A stretch of DNA of 64,000 nt from Streptomyces carminius (GCF_002794255.1 NZ_PGGW01000069.1:489421-553420); one strand, 5' to 3'; shown: positions 22,139 through 30,765, counted from the stretch's first letter. The notes: generated by a model not told the origin, from the letters alone. Made by a program: numbers and translations.

Positions 22139-23575
22139 ATGAGGCCACACCGTGAAAGAACGGTACGTCGTTTAGCCAGGACGCTTGTAGCCGCCTCCAC
22201 CGCCATGGCGGCCGTGACCTTCGGGTTCGCCGCGACCGCCCAGGCAGCGGACCCCTCCCTGCGGGAGGTGGCGGACCCCACCGGCCGCTTCATCGGCACG
22301 GCGGTCAACGACAGCCTGCTGAACGACAGCACCTACCGCAACATCGCCGCCACCGAGTTCGACAGCGTCACCGCCGAGAACGCCATGAAGTGGGAGTCGG
22401 TCGAACCGCAGCGCGGCCAGTACGACTGGGCCGGCGGCGACCGCCTGGTCGACTTCGCCCAGCAGAACGGCCAGCTCGTCTACGGGCACACCCTGGTCTG
22501 GCACAGCCAGATGCCCGACTGGCTGGAGAACGGCTCGTTCTCCGACACCGAGCTGCGCGAGATCATGACCGACCACGTCACCACCCAGGTCGGCCGCTAC
22601 CGCGGCGAGGTCCAGCGCTGGGACGTGGTGAACGAGGCGTTCAACGAGGACGGCAGCTTCCGGCAGAGCAAGTTCTACCAGCAGCTCGGCGCGTCCTACA
22701 TCGCCGACTCCTTCCGGGCCGCGCGCGCCGCCGACCCGGACGCCAAGCTCTTCATCAACGACTACAACACCGAGACCCAGAACGCGAAGAGCGACGGTCT
22801 GTACCGGCTGGTGCAGGACCTGCTCGCGCAGGGCGTACCCATCGACGGGGTCGGCTTCCAGAACCACCTCATCGTCGGCAACGTGAACGGTTCCGCGATC
22901 CGGCAGAACCTCCAGCGCTTCGCCGACCTGGGCCTGGAGGTCGCGGTCACCGAGCTGGACATCCGGATGCGGATGCCCGCCGACAGCTCCAAGCTGCAGC
23001 AGCAGGCCCGGGACTACCGCGCGGTGGCCGACGCCTGTCTGGCGGTGGACGCCTGCTCCGGCATCACCGTCTGGGGCATCAGCGACCGCGACTCCTGGGT
23101 GCCGGACGTCTTCGAGGGCGAGGGCGCGGCCTGCCCCTGGGACGACAACTACCGGCCCAAGCCGGCCTACGACGCGCTGCGTGACGCCTTCGTGGCGGCC
23201 GGCGGCGGCGACCCGGGCGACCCGGACGACCCCGATGAGCCGGACGACCCGGACGAGCCCGCCGGTGACTGCAGCGCCACCTTCCAGATCTCCAACCGCT
23301 GGGACGCCGGCTCGGTCGTCGCCGTCACCGTGCGCACCGACCGGTCGGTGAACGACTGGCGGGTGGAGTTCGACCTGCCCTCGGGGGTCACCCTCGCCAA
23401 CGGCTGGAACGGGAGGTTCTCGCAGAGCGGCACCCGGGTCACCGTGACCAACGAGAGCTACAACGGCACGGTCCCGGCCGGCGGAACGATCTCCTTCGGC
23501 TTCCAGACCGGCGGCGGCGCCGCCGAGGAGGGCACCCCCGTCACCCTCGGCGGACAGAACTGCGCCACGGGCTGA
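22139..23575 (+). CDS. Secreted GH10 endo-xylanase with CBM2 domain, TTA codon at position 12
   Basis: A 478-residue secreted endo-1,4-beta-xylanase. A Sec signal ends near TAQA/ADPSL (about residue 36). The GH10 barrel carries the acid/base WDVVNEAFNED (Glu166) and the nucleophile in TELDIRM (Glu272). An Asp/Pro/Glu/Gly linker leads to a C-terminal CBM2 domain (CSATFQISNRWDAGSVVAV to GGQNCATG) with its end cysteines. ATG at 22139 follows a GAGAGAGGGA ribosome site; the frame opens at 22106 but that start is unsupported. Codon 12 is TTA (22172-22174), so synthesis may need bldA tRNA. It supplies xylooligosaccharides for the adjacent Bxl system. Confidence 0.93.
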   Translation: MRPHRERTVRRLARTLVAASTAMAAVTFGFAATAQAADPSLREVADPTGRFIGTAVNDSLLNDSTYRNIAATEFDSVTAENAMKWESVEPQRGQYDWAGGDRLVDFAQQNGQLVYGHTLVWHSQMPDWLENGSFSDTELREIMTDHVTTQVGRYRGEVQRWDVVNEAFNEDGSFRQSKFYQQLGASYIADSFRAARAADPDAKLFINDYNTETQNAKSDGLYRLVQDLLAQGVPIDGVGFQNHLIVGNVNGSAIRQNLQRFADLGLEVAVTELDIRMRMPADSSKLQQQARDYRAVADACLAVDACSGITVWGISDRDSWVPDVFEGEGAACPWDDNYRPKPAYDALRDAFVAAGGGDPGDPDDPDEPDDPDEPAGDCSATFQISNRWDAGSVVAVTVRTDRSVNDWRVEFDLPSGVTLANGWNGRFSQSGTRVTVTNESYNGTVPAGGTISFGFQTGGGAAEEGTPVTLGGQNCATG

Positions 23576-23682
23576 CCCCGGGGCCGGGACTGTCCCCAGT
23601 CCCCCGTCCGGTGCGCCGGCTGTCAGGGCAGGGCGGACGGTGCGCCGGGCGGGTCCCGCCCCGGCCCGCCCCACACGGGCCG

Positions 23683-23719
23683 GGGCCGGGGCGCCCCCTG
23701 TTCCGGGGCGCCCCGGCCC
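23683..23719. terminator. Bidirectional terminator between xylanase and nirD
   Basis: A perfect 15-base stem (23683-23697 with 23705-23719) is nested within a wider repeat (GGGTCCCGCC at 23651-23660 with its complement at 23720-23729). It lies between two convergent genes. Confidence 0.75.
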
Positions 23720-23760
23720 GGCGGGACCCGCGGGGGCATGCGCGAAGCTGTCCGGACCGC

Positions 23761-24174
23761 TCAGCGGGTCCGCACCGGATACACCGGCACCGCGACCGAC
23801 TCGTCGTCCAGACAGCGGCCCGTGGCCAGGTCGAAGCGCTGCTTGAGCAGCGGCGAGGCCACGAACGCCCGGTCGCCCGCCGAGCCCAGCAGCCCCCGGG
23901 AGAGGACGTAGGCACCGGTGAACGGGTCCCGGTTGCCGACGGCGTACGTCCGGCCCGCCCGGTCCTGGAACACGGCGAGCTGCCCGCCGTCGGGCAGCAG
24001 CGCCGCCACCCCCCGCCCCGGCAGCAGGTCGGACAGGCCGCACACCGGGGCCCAGCCGCCGGCGGTGCGCACCTCCACCCGCGGCCCGGCCGCAGCCGCG
24101 GCCGCGGCCGGGGCGGCGGCCAGGAGGTCCTCGGGGGTGGTGACGGTCGCTTCGAAAGTCGGCGCGGTGGTCAT
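23761..24174 (-). CDS. nirD: Nitrite reductase small subunit
   Basis: A 137-residue NirD, a Rieske-fold subunit of assimilatory NADH nitrite reductase. Residues about 28-130 match the family (AVFQDRAGRTYAVGNRDPFTGAYVLSRGLLG, SPLLKQRFDLATGRCLDDESVAVPVY). It lacks the Cys/His iron-sulfur ligands, as NirD proteins do. An Ala-rich stretch (about 19-30) is a local extra. ATG overlaps the nirB stop by four bases, so it is coupled to nirB. Confidence 0.93.
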   Translation of the reverse strand: MTTAPTFEATVTTPEDLLAAAPAAAAAAAGPRVEVRTAGGWAPVCGLSDLLPGRGVAALLPDGGQLAVFQDRAGRTYAVGNRDPFTGAYVLSRGLLGSAGDRAFVASPLLKQRFDLATGRCLDDESVAVPVYPVRTR

Positions 24175-26789
24175 CGGGAAGCGGTCCCTTCGAGAGTGCG
24201 GACGGGGATGTCGGGGCCGGACAGGATCGTCAGGTCGGGCTTGACCTGCTCGCGCTCGGGGACGAACCGCACCGACGGGTCGGGGGCGTCCGGGGCGTTG
24301 ACGAACGACACGAAGCGGCGCAGCCGGTCGGGGTCGTTCAGGGTCTCGGCCCACTCGTCGCGGTAGTTCGCCACGTGGTCGGCCATCAGCGCCTCCAGCT
24401 CCCCGCACAGGCCCAGCGAGTCGTGGACGACGACGTCGCGGACGTGGTCGAGGCCGCCCTCGATCCGCTCCAGCCAGGCCGCGGTGCGCTCCAGCCGGTC
24501 GGCGGTGCGGATGTAGAACATCAGGAAGCGGTCGATCAGCCGGATCAGCTCGGCGTCGGACAGGTCCTGGGCCAGCAGGTCGGCGTGGCGCGGGGTGGCG
24601 CCGCCGTTGCCGCCCACGTACAGGTTCCAGCCGTTCGCCGTGGCGATCACCCCGAAGTCCTTGCTCTGCGCCTCGGCGCACTCGCGCTGGCATCCGGAGA
24701 CCGCCGACTTCAGCTTGTGGGGGGCGCGCAGGCCCCGGTAGCGCAGCTCCAGGTCGATCGCCATGCGCACCGAGTCCTGCACCCCGTAGCGGCACCAGGT
24801 CTGCCCCACGCACGACTTCACCGTGCGCAGCGCCTTGCCGTAGGCGTGGCCGGACTCGAAGCCGGCGTCCACCAGCCGGGCCCAGATCGCCGGGAGCTGG
24901 TCCACCCGGGCGCCGAACAGGTCGATCCGCTGCCCGCCGGTGATCTTGGTGTAGAGGCCGAAGTCCCGGGCCACCTCACCGATCACGATCAGCTTCTCCG
25001 GGGTGATCTCCCCGCCGGGGATGCGCGGCACGATCGAGTACGAGCCGTTGCGCTGCAGATTGGCCAGGAAGTGGTCGTTGGTGTCCTGCAGCGCGGCCTG
25101 CTCGCCGTCCAGCACATAGCCGCTGGCGCCCAGCGCCGGGGCGAGCGAGGCGATGATCGAGGCGACGGTCGGCTTGCAGACCTCGCAGCCGTCGCCGCCG
25201 CGCGCCTCCTCGCGGCCGTGGCTGTCCAGCAGCGCGGCGAAGGAGGTCAGCCCCAGGGTGCGGACGATCTCGTACAGCTCGCTGCGGGTGTGGGCGAAGC
25301 AGCCGCACAGGCCCTTGTCGACGGTGACGCCGCTCGCCTCCAGCTCGTCGTTGACGAGCGTGGTGAGCACCTTCACACAGCTTCCGCAGCCGGTGCCGGC
25401 CTTGGTGCACTTCTTCACCTCCGGCACGGTGGTGCACCGGTGCTCGGTGACCGCCGCGCGGATGGCGCCCTTGGCGACGTTGTGGCAGCTGCAGATCACC
25501 GCCTCGTCGGGCAGCGCGGACGGCCCGAGCGCCACCGGTGCCCCGGCCCCGGCGGGCAGCACGAGCTGCTCGGGGGCCACCGGCGGGACGCTGCCGGTCA
25601 TCGGGCGCAGCATGCCGTACGCCTCGGCGTCGCCGACCAGCACACCGCCCAGCAGGGTGCCGTCGGCGGCGACCACCAGCTTCTTGTAGACCCCGGCCCG
25701 GGAGTCGGAGTAGACGACGTCCAGGCAGCCCTCGGTGTTCCCGTGCGCGTCACCGAAGGAGGCCACGTCCACGCCCAGCAGCTTGAGCTTGGTGGAGGTG
25801 TCGGCGCCGGTGAAGACCGAACCGGTCCCCCCGGCCTCCCCGGCGACGGCCTCGGCGACGGCCTCGGCGCCGACGCGGGCCATCTCGTAGCCCGGCGCGA
25901 CCAGGCCGTACACCACGCCGTCCACGGTCCGCGCGCACTCGCCGATGGCGTAGACGGCCTCATCGGCGGTGCGGCACCGCTCGTCGACGACGATGCCGCC
26001 GCGTTCGCCGACCTCCAGACCGCAGTCGCGGGCGAGCTGGTCGCGGGGCCGTACTCCCGCCGAGAAGACCACCAGATCGGTCTCGACCGACGAGCCGTCC
26101 GACAGCGTCATGGCGGTGACGGCCCCGTCCGCGCCGGCGGTGATCTCCTGCCCGGCGACCCCGGTGTGGACGATCAGGCCCATCCCCTCGACGGTGCGGC
26201 GCAGCGCGGCGCCGCCGCCCTCGTCGACCTGGAGGGACATCAGCCGCGGGTTGAACTCCACGATGTGGGTCTCAAGGCCCAGCCCGTTGAGCGCCCCGGC
26301 CGCCTCCAGACCGAGCAGTCCGCCGCCGACGACGGTGCCCACCCGGCTGTTCCTCGCGTACTCCTCGATGGCGAGCAGGTCCTCCACCGTGCGGTAGACG
26401 AAGCAGCCGGTGCTGTCCTTCCCCGGCACCGGCGGCACGAACGGGTACGAGCCGGTGGCCAGCACCAGCGTGTCGTAGCCGATCTCCAGTCCGGTGCGGG
26501 AGGTCACGGTGCGCGCCGCGCGGTCGACCGCGACCGCCGGGTCGCCCAGGTGCAGCTCGATGCCGTGCTCCGCCAGGAAGCCCTCCTCCACCACGGACAG
26601 TTCCTCGGGCGTCCGCCCGGAGAAGTACGAGGTGAGCTGGACGCGGTCGTACGCGGGCCGGGGCTCCTCGCACAGCACGACCACCCGGGCCCGCTCGGTG
26701 ACCCTCCGGTTCGCGAGCTCCTCCAGGAAGCGCTGGCCGACCATCCCGTGGCCGACGAGGACGATCGTGGGGCGTGTCGTCCGTGGCAT
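24171..26789 (-). CDS. nirB: Assimilatory nitrite reductase, large subunit
   Basis: An 872-residue NADH-dependent nitrite reductase reducing nitrite to ammonium. Domains in order: FAD/NAD oxidoreductase (TIVLVGHGMVGQRFLEEL), a BFD-like 2Fe-2S domain (CSCHNVAKGAIRAAV with CTKAGTGCGSCV), then ferredoxin-like and sirohaem/4Fe-4S domains (SCVGQTWCRYG and SGCQRECAEAQSKD carrying the cluster cysteines). ATG at 26789 is chosen because GGAGG sits eight bases upstream; the ATG at 26804 lies inside the previous gene. It is cotranscribed with the upstream FAD oxidoreductase and nirD. The siroheme needs the chelatase at 33195. Confidence 0.95.
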   Translation of the reverse strand: MPRTTRPTIVLVGHGMVGQRFLEELANRRVTERARVVVLCEEPRPAYDRVQLTSYFSGRTPEELSVVEEGFLAEHGIELHLGDPAVAVDRAARTVTSRTGLEIGYDTLVLATGSYPFVPPVPGKDSTGCFVYRTVEDLLAIEEYARNSRVGTVVGGGLLGLEAAGALNGLGLETHIVEFNPRLMSLQVDEGGGAALRRTVEGMGLIVHTGVAGQEITAGADGAVTAMTLSDGSSVETDLVVFSAGVRPRDQLARDCGLEVGERGGIVVDERCRTADEAVYAIGECARTVDGVVYGLVAPGYEMARVGAEAVAEAVAGEAGGTGSVFTGADTSTKLKLLGVDVASFGDAHGNTEGCLDVVYSDSRAGVYKKLVVAADGTLLGGVLVGDAEAYGMLRPMTGSVPPVAPEQLVLPAGAGAPVALGPSALPDEAVICSCHNVAKGAIRAAVTEHRCTTVPEVKKCTKAGTGCGSCVKVLTTLVNDELEASGVTVDKGLCGCFAHTRSELYEIVRTLGLTSFAALLDSHGREEARGGDGCEVCKPTVASIIASLAPALGASGYVLDGEQAALQDTNDHFLANLQRNGSYSIVPRIPGGEITPEKLIVIGEVARDFGLYTKITGGQRIDLFGARVDQLPAIWARLVDAGFESGHAYGKALRTVKSCVGQTWCRYGVQDSVRMAIDLELRYRGLRAPHKLKSAVSGCQRECAEAQSKDFGVIATANGWNLYVGGNGGATPRHADLLAQDLSDAELIRLIDRFLMFYIRTADRLERTAAWLERIEGGLDHVRDVVVHDSLGLCGELEALMADHVANYRDEWAETLNDPDRLRRFVSFVNAPDAPDPSVRFVPEREQVKPDLTILSGPDIPVRTLEGTASR

Positions 26790-26790
26790 G

Positions 26791-28134
26791 TCAGATGCCT
26801 CCATCGTTGGTGAGCAGGTGGAGCAGCGGGGCGGAGGGCAGCGGTTCGTCGCCCTCCCAGGTGCGGGCGAGCGCGCCGACGGTGCCGAGATCGCCGAGGA
26901 GGATCCCGCCGACGAGCCGGTCGCCGCGGACGACGACCTTCCGGTAGACGCTGCGGGTGGCGTCGGCGAGGTGGACGACGTCGTCCTCCGGCCGCGGTTC
27001 GGTCTCGCCGAACGCGGCGAGATCCAGCGGACGCCCGGCGGCGGTGCCGGCGGCGGTGGCGGCCGGGGCGAGGGTGAGCCGGGTCAGCGCCCGGGTGCCG
27101 GTGTAGGGCGGGGCGGCCGACGGGGCGGTACGGGGTGCGGCCGCCAGCAGGACGCGCGCCAGTGCGTCGGCCTGCTCCTGGGCGGCGCCCGCCAGCCCGT
27201 AGACCACGCCGTCGTGCTCGGCGCAGTCGCCGATGGCATGGACGCGGGGGTCGCCGGTGCGCAGTTCGTCGTCCACGACGACGCCCTTGCGCACCTCCAG
27301 TCCGGCCGCCCGGGCGAGCCCGACGCGGGGCCGTACCCCGCAGGCCAGCACGGTCAGCTCGGCCGCCAGCCGGTAGCCGTCGGCGAGGACGACGGCGGAG
27401 ACGGCCCGCCCGCCCGAGGCGTCGGGCCCGGTCTCCAGACCGCGGACCCGGCACTGGGTGTGGACCTCCACGCCCAGACTCTCCAGGTGCTCGCGGAGCA
27501 GGGCCGAGGCGCGGGCGTCGAGGTGGCGCTCCATGAGGTGCTCGCCCTGCTGGGCGAGGACGGTGTGGACGCCGAGCCCGTTCAGCGCGCGGGCGGCGGA
27601 GACCCCCAGCAGCCCGCCGCCGACCACCACGGCCCGGGTTCCGGGCCGTGCCTCGCCGGCCAGCGCCCGGCAGTCGGACAGGGTGCGGAAGGGGTGCACG
27701 CCCCGGGGCAGCTCATGGGCGGCGCCGGGGACTCCGGGGCCGCCGGAGCGGCCGGGGCCGCCGGGGCTGCCGGGGAAATCGGTGAAGAGGCCGCGCAGCG
27801 GCGGCAGCACCGGGTTCGAACCGGTGGCCAGCACCAGCGTGTCGTACGGCACCGAGGTGCCGTCGTCGCACCGCACCAGCCGCTCGTCCCGGTCCACCCG
27901 GACGGCCCGCACCCCGCGCAGCCAGCGGGCGGCGGACGGCTCCGGGAGGCCGATCACCTCCGGCGCGTACCGCCCGGCCAGCACCTCGGCCAGCAGCACC
28001 CGGTTGTACGGCGCGTGCGGCTCCTCGCCGACGACCGTCACGTCCATGTCGTCGGACGCGGCGGACAGCTGCCCGGCGAGCCGCGCGGCGGCCATGCCGC
28101 CGCCGATCACCACCACACGCGTTCTCGAAGTCAT
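26791..28134 (-). CDS. FAD/NAD(P)-dependent oxidoreductase of the nitrate/nitrite operon
   Basis: A 447-residue flavoprotein. The FAD Rossmann motif VVVIGGGMAAARLAGQL is at the N-terminus, a second nucleotide motif VVVGGGLLGVSAARALNGLG in the middle, and VHAIGDCAEHDGVVYGL as the FAD-ribityl motif. It resembles the N-terminal reductase part of NirB and rubredoxin-reductase-like NasB-type proteins. It has no iron-sulfur cysteines. Because the nitrate reductase nearby has no reductase domain, this protein is a reasonable electron donor, but that is inference. It is first in the operon, directly behind a GlnR-like box, and its stop abuts the nirB ribosome site. Confidence 0.85.
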   Translation of the reverse strand: MTSRTRVVVIGGGMAAARLAGQLSAASDDMDVTVVGEEPHAPYNRVLLAEVLAGRYAPEVIGLPEPSAARWLRGVRAVRVDRDERLVRCDDGTSVPYDTLVLATGSNPVLPPLRGLFTDFPGSPGGPGRSGGPGVPGAAHELPRGVHPFRTLSDCRALAGEARPGTRAVVVGGGLLGVSAARALNGLGVHTVLAQQGEHLMERHLDARASALLREHLESLGVEVHTQCRVRGLETGPDASGGRAVSAVVLADGYRLAAELTVLACGVRPRVGLARAAGLEVRKGVVVDDELRTGDPRVHAIGDCAEHDGVVYGLAGAAQEQADALARVLLAAAPRTAPSAAPPYTGTRALTRLTLAPAATAAGTAAGRPLDLAAFGETEPRPEDDVVHLADATRSVYRKVVVRGDRLVGGILLGDLGTVGALARTWEGDEPLPSAPLLHLLTNDGGI

Positions 28135-28156
28135 ACAGGCAGCGTGCGGCGCCGCT

Positions 28157-28194
28157 GTTTCCCGTCCGCATCACCGTTGTTTCCCGGGGGCAAC
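28157..28194 (-). promoter_or_regulatory. Four-box GlnR-like site before the nitrite reductase operon
   Basis: Read on the minus strand: GTTGC-n6-GAAAC-n6-GATGC-n6-GAAAC, at 28190-28194, 28179-28183, 28168-28172 and 28157-28161. The GlnR consensus in Streptomyces is gTnAC-n6-GaAAC repeated with six-base spacers. Both GAAAC boxes and all three spacers match exactly; the first box matches 4/5 and the third 3/5. The site ends 23 bases before the ATG of the FAD oxidoreductase. nirB is a known GlnR target in Streptomyces. Confidence 0.75.
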
Positions 28195-28265
28195 GCTGAC
28201 CTCAATGCGCTCGCCGGGCGGCTGTGAGCCCCGGGCCGCGTCCCCGGGTGCGGCCCGGCGCCCGG

Positions 28266-29609
28266 TCAGGGCACCGGCGGAGGCGGTGTGCGGGCACCCG
28301 CCGCCGGGCCCGGCAGGGTCGGCGGGGCCGGTACGGCGACGGTCCGCGGCGCGGTGAAGCGGACGGGCAGCGCCGCCAGCCCCTTGGTCCACGGCGAGGT
28401 CCACCAGACCAGGTCCTCCTCCGGCACGGCGAGCTCCATGCCCGGCCGCCGGTGCCACAGGACCTCCACGGCGGTCCGCACGATCAGCCGGGCCTGCTCC
28501 CGCGCCGGACAGGTGTGCGGGCCCGCGCCGAAGGACACGTGCCCGCGGTTCCCGGCCGCGGGCACGTCGCGCGGGGGCACCGCCTCGGGATCGCCGTTGG
28601 CGGCGGCCAGGGCCAGGACGAGCATGTCCCCGGCCCGTACCTCCTGCCCGCCGAGGCACAGATCGCGGGTGGCGTAGCGGGCCGGGAGGTTCTGGGTGGG
28701 CGGGGACCGCCACAGCACCGTCTCCAGCACGTCGTCCAGGGTCAGCAGCCCGCTGTCCAGCGAGGACCGCAGACTGTGATCGGTCAGCAGTGTGCGCACC
28801 GAGGTGGCCAGCCAGTTCTTCGTCGGCTGGTAGCCCGCCACGGCCGTCACCATCAGGTTGTGCAGCACCTCCTCCTCGGTCAGGGCGGCGGGGTGCGCCA
28901 GCAGCCGGGAGACGGCGTCGGGACCCGGCCGCCGCCGCCGGTGCCCGATCAGCGACAGCAGGACGCGCTCCATGCGGCGGGCGGCGTTGCCGGAGTCGGC
29001 GTTGGCCGCGGCGGCGCCGGTGACCGCCTCCGCCAGCTGCCGGCCCGTCCGGTCGTCCGTGCCCAGCAGCCGGGCCAGCACCAGGGCGGGCAGCCGGTGC
29101 GCGTAGCGCGGTACGAGATCGACCTCGCGCGCCTCCCCGAAGGAGTCGACCAGCCGGCCGGCCATGTTCCGCACCATGCGGACCAGCTCGCGTCCGTCGA
29201 TACCGGTCAGGGTGTCGGCGACCGCCGACCGCAGCCGCCGGTGCGCCCGTCCGTCGGCGAACATCAGCGCCGGACGCCAGCCGAGGAACGCCAGCACCGG
29301 CGAGTCGGAGGGCACCCGGCCTTCGCGCGGCAGGTTCCACAGCCGGGGGTCGTGACTGAAGTTCCGCTCGTCGCGGGCCAGCCGGAGCACCTCCCGGTAG
29401 CCCATCACCAGCCAGGCGTACACGCCCGGGGCCAGCGAGACGGGGGCGACCGGGCCGTAACGGGCGCGCAGCCGCGCGTACAGCTCCGGCAGGTTGTCCC
29501 CGTCCAGACCCGGCCCGTACAGCGGGGCGGGGGACCGGCCGGCCGGACAGCGCGGCGGCGCGCCGGCCGGTGGCTCGGCCGGGAGGGGGCGGCGGGGCGT
29601 GGCGGTCAT
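28266..29609 (-). CDS. Conservon-type cytochrome P450 without EXXR motif
   Basis: A 447-residue P450. The heme loop FGAGPHTCPAREQARLIV supplies the Cys ligand. Where the K-helix EXXR is expected the sequence is ETVLWRSPPTQN: Leu, not Arg, is at position +3. The I-helix reads AGYQPTKNW instead of AGxDT/ET. Both features, plus SPPTQNLPARYATRD, resemble P450s of Streptomyces conservons (CYP157-like CvnE, where EQSLW replaces EXXR). No cvnABCD genes are beside it, so it is an orphan copy. A Pro-rich tail ends the protein. GGAG precedes ATG 29609. Its substrate and electron donor are unknown. Confidence 0.85.
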   Translation of the reverse strand: MTATPRRPLPAEPPAGAPPRCPAGRSPAPLYGPGLDGDNLPELYARLRARYGPVAPVSLAPGVYAWLVMGYREVLRLARDERNFSHDPRLWNLPREGRVPSDSPVLAFLGWRPALMFADGRAHRRLRSAVADTLTGIDGRELVRMVRNMAGRLVDSFGEAREVDLVPRYAHRLPALVLARLLGTDDRTGRQLAEAVTGAAAANADSGNAARRMERVLLSLIGHRRRRPGPDAVSRLLAHPAALTEEEVLHNLMVTAVAGYQPTKNWLATSVRTLLTDHSLRSSLDSGLLTLDDVLETVLWRSPPTQNLPARYATRDLCLGGQEVRAGDMLVLALAAANGDPEAVPPRDVPAAGNRGHVSFGAGPHTCPAREQARLIVRTAVEVLWHRRPGMELAVPEEDLVWWTSPWTKGLAALPVRFTAPRTVAVPAPPTLPGPAAGARTPPPPVP

Positions 29610-29821
29610 GTGGCGGCTCCGGGAGGACGGGGGACACGGAGCGGTCCGCGGGCGGTCCGCATGCCGGGAGAAAACGCCCTCCCGGAGGGCACGGTCAACG
29701 CACTTGCCCGAATGGGGGAGGGAGATCCCCCGCAAGAGTGATCGGGGAGCCCGGCGGCTCCCGCTACGGTGGGTCGTGGGCCCGGCGGAGGCCACGACGG
29801 GACGGCAGGGGACGGCAGGGG

Positions 29822-30196
29822 ATGACAGGGACGACCGACGCGGCAGGAGCGGCCGGAGCGGACGGGACGGGCGTGCTGACGGTGCTGACCACCACCGACA
29901 GCCCCGAGAAGGCCGAGGCGCTGGCGCGCGGCGCGGTGGCGGCCCGGCTCGCGGCGTGCGCGCAGGTGACCGGCCCGGTCACCTCGGTGTACCGGTGGGA
30001 GGGCGAGGTGCGCGCCGACCGGGAGTGGCAGGTGCTGCTGAAGACGACGGCGGCCCGCTACGGCGCCCTGGAGGCGTACCTGCGCGCCGCGCACGACTAC
30101 GACACACCGGAGATCATCGCCACCCCCGTGGTCCGCGGCGGCGCGGACTACCTGGCCTGGGTGGCGGCGGAGACGGACGGCGCCGCGGGGGCCTGA
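29822..30196 (+). CDS. cutA: CutA-like divalent-ion tolerance protein
   Basis: A 124-residue protein with the full CutA1 core: VLTTTDSPEKAEALARGAVAARLAACAQV, VYRWEGEVRADREWQVLLKTT, YDTPEIIATPV and YLAWVAAET. CutA forms very stable trimers and is linked to metal tolerance, but its biochemical role is unsettled. The first 17 residues are an unconserved Ala/Gly extension. It is convergent with mazF, with four bases between the stop codons. Two direct copies of GACGGCAGGGG lie just before the start. Confidence 0.92.
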   Translation: MTGTTDAAGAAGADGTGVLTVLTTTDSPEKAEALARGAVAARLAACAQVTGPVTSVYRWEGEVRADREWQVLLKTTAARYGALEAYLRAAHDYDTPEIIATPVVRGGADYLAWVAAETDGAAGA

Positions 30197-30200
30197 GCGC

Positions 30201-30548
30201 TCACAGCGCCAGGTGGCGGCGCAGCGCGGTGTCGACCTCGGCGAGGACGCGCGGCGGCAGTGAGCCGATCCGGTGCAGCAGCCGCTCCACGGCCACGGAC
30301 CGCACCTGTTCGCACTGGGCCTTGGAGTCGTTGCGCAGACCGCAGTCGGCGGCCTTGAGGAGTACCTGGAACGGATAGACGCGGGCAGTGCTGGAAGTCA
30401 CCGGGACGACGGTGAGCACCCCGCGCCCCATCCGGTCCACCGACCGGTTGGCGGCGTCGTTGGAGACGATGACGGCCGGCCGGGCCTTGTTCGCCTCGCT
30501 GCCGCGCGCCGGAGCCAGGTCGATGAGGTAGACGTCACCGCGCCGCAT
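30201..30548 (-). CDS. mazF: MazF/PemK-family endoribonuclease toxin
   Basis: A 115-residue MazF toxin: MRRGDVYLIDLAPARGSEANKARPAVIVSND is the conserved first strand pair with the catalytic Arg, and VVPVTSSTARVYPFQV carries the conserved Thr/Ser segment. MazF cuts mRNA at short specific sequences. ATG 30548 is taken because the family begins here; ATG 30560 would add four residues. The start overlaps the antitoxin end by 14 bases, a usual toxin-antitoxin coupling. Confidence 0.9.
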   Translation of the reverse strand: MRRGDVYLIDLAPARGSEANKARPAVIVSNDAANRSVDRMGRGVLTVVPVTSSTARVYPFQVLLKAADCGLRNDSKAQCEQVRSVAVERLLHRIGSLPPRVLAEVDTALRRHLAL

Positions 30549-30765
30549 CGCCGAGCCCATCGGCGGTGGTCCCGTCCCACAGCCCGGCGTCCTCGTCCTC
30601 GTCCCACTCCTGCCAGGCGGCTGTGTAGTCCCGTTCGAGCTCCGCCGCGCGCAGCAACTCGATCGCGGCGTGTATCACGGCCGACCGCGATCCGCTCTCC
30701 GTCCTGGCCGCGTAGGCGTCGAGGAAGCTGATGTCCTCCTGGGGGAGGCTCACACTGAGTTTCAT
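30535..30765 (-). CDS. mazE: MazE-like ribbon-helix-helix antitoxin
   Basis: A 76-residue protein. The N-terminal MKLSVSLPQEDISFLDAYA and SGSRSAVIHAAIELLRAAELE form a ribbon-helix-helix fold for DNA binding. The acidic C-terminus (WQEWDEDEDAGLWDG) is of the kind that wraps the MazF active site. The start is ATG 30765 because the RHH strand begins there, although the frame is open further. It lies 46 bases downstream of the nitrate reductase gene on the same strand, so some readthrough is possible. Confidence 0.88.
   Translation of the reverse strand: MKLSVSLPQEDISFLDAYAARTESGSRSAVIHAAIELLRAAELERDYTAAWQEWDEDEDAGLWDGTTADGLGDAAR

Noticed and set aside
24375..26813. Plus-strand frame of 812 codons opposite nirB
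   Set aside because: Shadow of nirB, whose cluster cysteines and domain order are unmistakable.
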